Assembly (NCBI RefSeq): GCF_947498825.1
Contig: NZ_CANMLV010000028.1
Span: 1-55,680, forward strand
DNA from: an uncultured Cedecea sp.
Lineage (GTDB): Bacteria; Pseudomonadota; Gammaproteobacteria; Enterobacterales; Enterobacteriaceae
Direction of reading: 5' to 3'
DNA: 55,680 nucleotides
Part shown: one piece after another, positions 51,577-55,680 of the stretch
Position numbering within the stretch: position 1 is the first letter of the stretch
Layout: the number at the start of each line of letters is the position of its first letter
Program-made: the position numbers and the translations under genes
The notes under the pieces: model-generated
Told to the model about the DNA's origin: nothing
The model's input: the letters and a program-made list of their open reading frames with translations, nothing else
Database searches by the model: none

Positions 51577-52908
51577 ATGGAATCACTGGCTACGCTGTAT
51601 CATCGTCACATTGAAACCTTACAACAACGCACCCGTGATGCACTTGCGCGTTCGAATCTGGATGCTCTGCTGATCCACTCAGGAGAACTGTTCAACGTAT
51701 TTCTCGATGATCATCCTTATCCGTTTAAAGTGAACCCACAATTTAAAGCGTGGGTACCTGTCACTGAGGTGCCAAACTGCTGGCTGCTGGTGGACGGGGT
51801 AAATAAACCTAAGCTCTGGTTCTATCTGCCAGTTGATTACTGGCATTGTGTTGAACCCCTGCCAACAGCTTTCTGGACGGATGAAGTTGATGTCATTGCC
51901 TTACCCAAGGCTGACGGGATTGGTAGCCTGTTGCCGGCAGCCCGTGGCAACCTTGGCTATATTGGCCCGGCTCCAGAACGTGCATTACAGCTTGGTATTA
52001 ATGCGGTGAATATCAATCCGCAAGCGACTATCGACTTCTTACACTATTATCGCGCTTATAAAACTGACTATGAGTTAGCCTGTATGCGCGCAGCGCAAAA
52101 GACGGCTGTCATTGGGCATCGTGCAGCGCATGAAGCTTTCCTGTCCGGGATGAGCGAATTTGATATTAATCTGGCCTATCTGACGGCAACAGGACATCGT
52201 GATACTGATGTCCCCTATGGCAATATTGTGGCGTTGAATGAACATGCTTCAGTGTTGCATTACACGCGTCTGGATAATCAGCCGCCAGCACAAACACATA
52301 GTTTCTTGCTGGATGCCGGGGCGGAATATCAGGGCTACGCCGCTGATTTGACCCGTACTTGGGCCGCTAAGGAAGAGAGTGATTTTGCTGAGCTAATTAA
52401 GGATATGAATACTGAGCAACTGGCGCTGATAGCGACCATGAAAGCCGGTGTGCGTTATACCGAGTACCACCTACAGTTCCATCAGCGAATTGCTAAGTTG
52501 CTTAAACGTCATCAGCTAGTGACTGGGATGAGTGAAGAGGCGATGGTAGAAACAGGGATAACGGGGCCGTTTATGCCGCATGGTATTGGTCATATGCTGG
52601 GTCTGCAAGTACATGATGTGGGCGGTTTTATGCAAGATGATAGCGGTACGCATCTGGCGGCGCCTGAGCTACATCCTTATCTACGTTGTACCCGTATACT
52701 TGAGCCCAGCATGGTGCTGACTATTGAGCCAGGTCTCTATTTTATTGAGTCACTGCTCGCACCATGGCGTGAAGGACAATACCGCCAGCATTTTGACTGG
52801 CAGCGCATTGAGGCGATGAAACAGTTTGGCGGGATCCGTATTGAAGATAATGTGGTTATTCATGAGAACGGAATCGAAAATATGACCCGTGACCTGAAAC
52901 TGGCGTAA
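51577..52908 (+). CDS. pepQ: Xaa-Pro dipeptidase PepQ
   Basis: A 443-residue prolidase, equal to E. coli PepQ, that splits X-Pro dipeptides and has some phosphotriesterase activity. The pita-bread metal ligands are visible: two Asp in [19 protein letters not shown], His in [12 protein letters not shown], Glu in TIEPGLYF and Glu in IRIEDNVVI. Divergent from fadBA. Its ribosome site appears to come from an ERIC fragment. Its stop shares a base with the yigZ start. Confidence 0.97.
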   Translation: MESLATLYHRHIETLQQRTRDALARSNLDALLIHSGELFNVFLDDHPYPFKVNPQFKAWVPVTEVPNCWLLVDGVNKPKLWFYLPVDYWHCVEPLPTAFWTDEVDVIALPKADGIGSLLPAARGNLGYIGPAPERALQLGINAVNINPQATIDFLHYYRAYKTDYELACMRAAQKTAVIGHRAAHEAFLSGMSEFDINLAYLTATGHRDTDVPYGNIVALNEHASVLHYTRLDNQPPAQTHSFLLDAGAEYQGYAADLTRTWAAKEESDFAELIKDMNTEQLALIATMKAGVRYTEYHLQFHQRIAKLLKRHQLVTGMSEEAMVETGITGPFMPHGIGHMLGLQVHDVGGFMQDDSGTHLAAPELHPYLRCTRILEPSMVLTIEPGLYFIESLLAPWREGQYRQHFDWQRIEAMKQFGGIRIEDNVVIHENGIENMTRDLKLA

Positions 52909-53513
52909 TGGAGAGCTGGCTGATACCTGCTGAACCGGTAGCGGTGAGTGAGGAAATCAAGAAAAGTCGTTTTATTACGCTGCTTGCTCATACTGATGGC
53001 GTGGCAGCGTGCAAAGCCTTTCTTGAGCAAACCCGAATCGATTATCCTGATGCCCGGCATTATTGCTGGGCCTGGATCGCGGGTGCCCCGGATAACTCAC
53101 AGTTACTGGGATTCTCTGACGATGGTGAACCGGCTGGTACAGCAGGGAAACCTATTCTGGCCCAGCTACAGGGAAGCCAGGTCGGAGAGATAACGGCTGT
53201 CGTAATACGTTACTATGGCGGTATCAAACTGGGAACCGGCGGTTTAGTGAAAGCTTACGGTGGCGGAGTGCAGCAGGCGCTGACTCAGTTACCTAAGGTG
53301 CGCAAAGTCGCACTTACAGAATATACTTTGCAGTGTGATTACTCGCAACTGGCGGGTATCGAAGCCTTGCTTAAACAAGTGGGTGGTCTTATTGTCGACA
53401 CTGATTTCCAGGCATTTATTATTCTGAAGATTGCGTTACCGCAGACCCAACTGGCAATATTTAATGCCAGACTTGGCGATCTGAGTCGTGGTGCATTGCA
53501 TTTACTACCGTGA
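52908..53513 (+). CDS. yigZ: IMPACT/UPF0029 family protein YigZ
   Basis: A 201-residue protein (E. coli 204) with the IMPACT N-terminal fold (SRFITLLAHTDG, ARHYCWAW, FSDDGEPAGTAGKPIL, VVIRYYGGIKLGTGGLVKAYG) and a C-terminal RNA-binding-like DUF1949 domain. The bacterial function is not settled; a link with translation is likely by homology with yeast Yih1. It is coupled to pepQ by a TAATG overlap. Confidence 0.95.
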   Translation: MESWLIPAEPVAVSEEIKKSRFITLLAHTDGVAACKAFLEQTRIDYPDARHYCWAWIAGAPDNSQLLGFSDDGEPAGTAGKPILAQLQGSQVGEITAVVIRYYGGIKLGTGGLVKAYGGGVQQALTQLPKVRKVALTEYTLQCDYSQLAGIEALLKQVGGLIVDTDFQAFIILKIALPQTQLAIFNARLGDLSRGALHLLP

Positions 53514-53565
53514 TAATCATCATTTCTCTTCTTATATTTATTGATACTTAAGGAAGCGGCTGAAA

Positions 53566-55017
53566 ATGCATTTTCGTGCCATAACCCGAATTGTCGGCCT
53601 GCTCATTATCCTCTTTTCCGGCACTATGATTTTACCCGGTTTAGTGGCGCTGATTTATCGCGATGGTGCTGGTCGTGCTTTTACTCAGACCTTTCTGGTC
53701 GCTATCGTTATTGGAACTTTTCTTTGGTGGCCTAACCGGAAAGATAAAAGTGAGCTCAAACCACGTGAAGGCTTTCTGATAGTCGTTCTGTTCTGGACGG
53801 TACTGGGGAGTGTCGGTGCTTTGCCATTTATCTTTGCTGAAAAACCAAATCTGACAGTCACTGATGCCTTTTTTGAGTCTTTCTCGGGTTTGACGACGAC
53901 AGGGGCGACAACTCTGGTGGGGCTTGACTCTTTACCCCACGCCATTTTGTTCTATCGTCAGATGTTACAGTGGTTTGGCGGAATGGGGATCATTGTGCTG
54001 GCTGTGGCTATCCTGCCGATTCTTGGTGTCGGGGGCATGCAGCTATACCGGGCTGAAATGCCAGGTCCGTTGAAAGATAATAAAATGCGCCCGCGTATAG
54101 CCGAAACGGCGAAAACACTCTGGTTTATCTATGTTCTGCTGACCATCGCTTGCGCTGTCGCATTATGGTTTGCAGGAATGTCTGTGTTTGATGCTATCGG
54201 GCATAGTTTTGCGACCATTTCGATTGGTGGTTTTTCTACACATGATGCCAGCGTAGGCTATTTTGACAGCCCGACGATTAATACCATTATCGCTATCTTT
54301 CTGCTGATCTCCGGCTGTAACTTCGGCTTGCACTTCTCTTTATTAAGTGGCCGTAGTCTGAAGGTGTACTGGCGTGATCCTGAATTTCGTATGTTTATTA
54401 GCGTCCAACTGACGTTAGTCGCGGTCTGTACGTTGGTATTGTGGTTCCACAGTACGTATCAGTCAGCAGTACAAACCGTGAATCAGGCATTTTTCCAGGT
54501 TGTATCGATGGCGACGACGGCGGGTTTTACCACTGACAGTTTTTCACGATGGCCGTTATTTCTACCGATGCTGTTGCTGTGTTCTGCCTTCATCGGGGGA
54601 TGTGCAGGTTCAACCGGTGGTGGATTAAAAGTCATTCGAATCCTGTTACTGTTCAAACAGGGGAATCGCGAACTAAAGAGGCTGGTTCACCCCAATGCGG
54701 TGTACAGCATTAAGTTGGGTAACCGTGCGCTGCCGGAGCGTATTATTGAAGCTGTCTGGGGATTCTTTTCCGCTTATGCTCTGGTCTTTATCATTAGTAT
54801 GCTGGCGATTATTGCTACGGGCGTCGATAACTTCTCTGCTTTTGCTTCCGTGGTCGCGACCTTGAATAACCTTGGACCGGGTCTTGGTGTAGTCGCTGAT
54901 AATTTTGCCAGCATGAATCCGACGGCAAAGTGGGTCCTTATCGTCAACATGTTATTCGGACGCCTCGAAGTCTTTACTTTATTAGTACTGTTCACGCCAA
55001 CTTTTTGGCGGGAATAA
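53566..55017 (+). CDS. trkH: Potassium uptake protein TrkH
   Basis: A 483-residue inner-membrane K+ channel-like transporter, equal to E. coli TrkH, driven with TrkA. Four M1-P-M2 repeats each carry a filter glycine: [30 protein letters not shown] and [43 protein letters not shown] is a hallmark segment of the family. AAGGAAG precedes the ATG. hemG follows after 11 bases, as in E. coli. Confidence 0.98.
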   Translation: MHFRAITRIVGLLIILFSGTMILPGLVALIYRDGAGRAFTQTFLVAIVIGTFLWWPNRKDKSELKPREGFLIVVLFWTVLGSVGALPFIFAEKPNLTVTDAFFESFSGLTTTGATTLVGLDSLPHAILFYRQMLQWFGGMGIIVLAVAILPILGVGGMQLYRAEMPGPLKDNKMRPRIAETAKTLWFIYVLLTIACAVALWFAGMSVFDAIGHSFATISIGGFSTHDASVGYFDSPTINTIIAIFLLISGCNFGLHFSLLSGRSLKVYWRDPEFRMFISVQLTLVAVCTLVLWFHSTYQSAVQTVNQAFFQVVSMATTAGFTTDSFSRWPLFLPMLLLCSAFIGGCAGSTGGGLKVIRILLLFKQGNRELKRLVHPNAVYSIKLGNRALPERIIEAVWGFFSAYALVFIISMLAIIATGVDNFSAFASVVATLNNLGPGLGVVADNFASMNPTAKWVLIVNMLFGRLEVFTLLVLFTPTFWRE

Positions 55018-55028
55018 ATGGAGTATCT

Positions 55029-55571
55029 GTGAAAACCTTAATTCTGTATTCAACCCGTGACGGACAAACACGCGAAATAGCAACACGTCTTGGCGCTGAA
55101 CTGAAAGTGTCAGGTCTGGAGAGTGATATTCTGAATCTGCATGATAATGCCAGTATTCATTGGGCAGACTATGATCGTGTCGTACTCGGGGCTTCTATTC
55201 GTTATGGACACTTTCATCGCTCAGTCAGTGCATTTATACAAAAACATTTGCAACAACTGAATAATCTTCCGAGCGCCTTCTTTTCAGTGAACCTGGTTGC
55301 ACGTAAGCCTGAGAAGAACACGCCAGAAACAAACTCCTATACGCGGAAGTTTTTGCTGAATTCTCCCTGGCATCCCGATTGCTGCGCTGTTTTCGCCGGG
55401 GCATTGCGTTATCCGCGTTATGGCTGGTTGGACAAGTTTATGATCCGTCTAATAATGAAGATGACGGATGGAGAAACGGATACCAGTAAAGAAGTGGTCT
55501 ATACCGACTGGCAACAGGTTTCGTTTTTTGCCGTCGAAATTGCACAATTAGGCAGCAAGCAGCAGGCTTAA
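55029..55571 (+). CDS. hemG: Menaquinone-dependent protoporphyrinogen IX oxidase HemG, GTG start
   Basis: A 180-residue flavodoxin-like enzyme (E. coli 181). The FMN phosphate loop is [33 protein letters not shown] and [15 protein letters not shown], the long insert loop of HemG, are intact. It passes electrons from protoporphyrinogen to quinones at the inner membrane. I start at GTG 55029, with GGAG before it, which gives the family length; the longer frame overlaps trkH. Followed by the rRNA operon promoter. Confidence 0.96.
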   Translation: MKTLILYSTRDGQTREIATRLGAELKVSGLESDILNLHDNASIHWADYDRVVLGASIRYGHFHRSVSAFIQKHLQQLNNLPSAFFSVNLVARKPEKNTPETNSYTRKFLLNSPWHPDCCAVFAGALRYPRYGWLDKFMIRLIMKMTDGETDTSKEVVYTDWQQVSFFAVEIAQLGSKQQA

Positions 55572-55581
55572 TAATCATATC

Positions 55582-55680
55582 GTTGAAAAATAACGCACTC
55601 AGAAAATTATTTGAAATTAGGGGTTGTCAGCCGCGAGGAAATCCCTATAATGCGCATCCACTGAGACGGAACAACGGTTG
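55582..55680 (+). promoter_or_regulatory. Ribosomal RNA operon P1 promoter
   Basis: TTGTCA (55624-55629), a 16-base spacer and TATAAT (55646-55651) are followed by the GC-rich discriminator GCGCATCCACTG, the usual rrn P1 form that answers to ppGpp and DksA. The AT-rich stretch at 55582-55620 looks like an UP element with possible Fis sites. GACGGAACAACGG after it is typical of the rrn leader. In E. coli rrnA follows hemG. The rRNA genes lie outside the window. Confidence 0.9.

Overview
The window is chromosomal DNA of a member of the Enterobacterales. Nearly every long gene is a close, near full-length counterpart of an Escherichia coli K-12 protein, and the order hemCDXY / cyaA-cyaY / lptM-dapF-yigA-xerC-yigB / uvrD / corA / rarD / yigI / recQ / rhtB / pldB / yigL / bioP / metR-metE / dlhH / udp / rmuC / ubiE-ubiJ-ubiB / tatABC / tatD / rfaH / ubiD / fre / fadBA / pepQ / yigZ / trkH / hemG / rrn is that of the E. 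coli 85-87 minute region. Several traits point away from Escherichia itself: a metal-type-different HemB sits between tatD and rfaH, ERIC-like repeats of the kind common in Yersinia/Serratia-like genomes occur four times, pldA and rhtC are missing from their usual places, and aslA/aslB are absent. I would place it in a Yersiniaceae/Pectobacteriaceae/Hafniaceae/Budviciaceae-type lineage, but the sequence alone does not let me name the genus.

Layout. 1-760: the 3' part of tRNA-Pro(UGG), then the sRNA gene glmZ behind a sigma54-type promoter with three GlrR-like sites. 770-5198: haem operon hemCDXY on the minus strand, divergent from cyaA, with a CRP site between. 5199-15420: cyaA, cyaY, lptM, dapF-yigA-xerC-yigB (overlapping genes), uvrD behind a LexA box, and corA behind a structured leader. 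15421-26212: an Rpn-nuclease relic, rarD, yigI, recQ, rhtB, pldB, yigL, bioP, metR/metE with MetR and MetJ sites. 26213-33561: an accessory block between metE and dlhH holding an EvgAS/BvgAS-type two-component phosphorelay, a small secreted coiled-coil DUF1090 protein and an orphan fimbrial usher that is truncated at both ends. 33548-36580: dlhH, udp with paired CRP sites, and a GNAT/XRE-cupin pair. 36637-44810: rmuC, ubiquinone genes, Tat translocase, tatD, hemB. 44831-55680: rfaH bracketed by ERIC-like repeats, ubiD, fre, fadBA with a FadR operator, pepQ-yigZ, trkH, hemG, and finally a ribosomal RNA operon P1 promoter whose rRNA genes lie beyond the window.

How the genes work together. Housekeeping modules dominate: tetrapyrrole synthesis (hemC, D, X, Y, B, G), ubiquinone synthesis (ubiE, J, B, D), twin-arginine export (tatA, B, C), DNA repair and recombination (xerC, uvrD, recQ, rmuC), methionine synthesis (metE, metR), fatty-acid beta-oxidation (fadA, B) and global regulators (CyaA, RfaH, GlmZ). 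The part that is not ordinary is the 26.2-33.6 kb block. A sensor with two periplasmic solute-binding-like domains feeds a complete His-Asp-His-Asp relay, and the block ends in a damaged usher with no chaperone or pilin next to it. This looks either like a decayed fimbrial locus whose regulator has survived, or like a regulator recruited to new targets.
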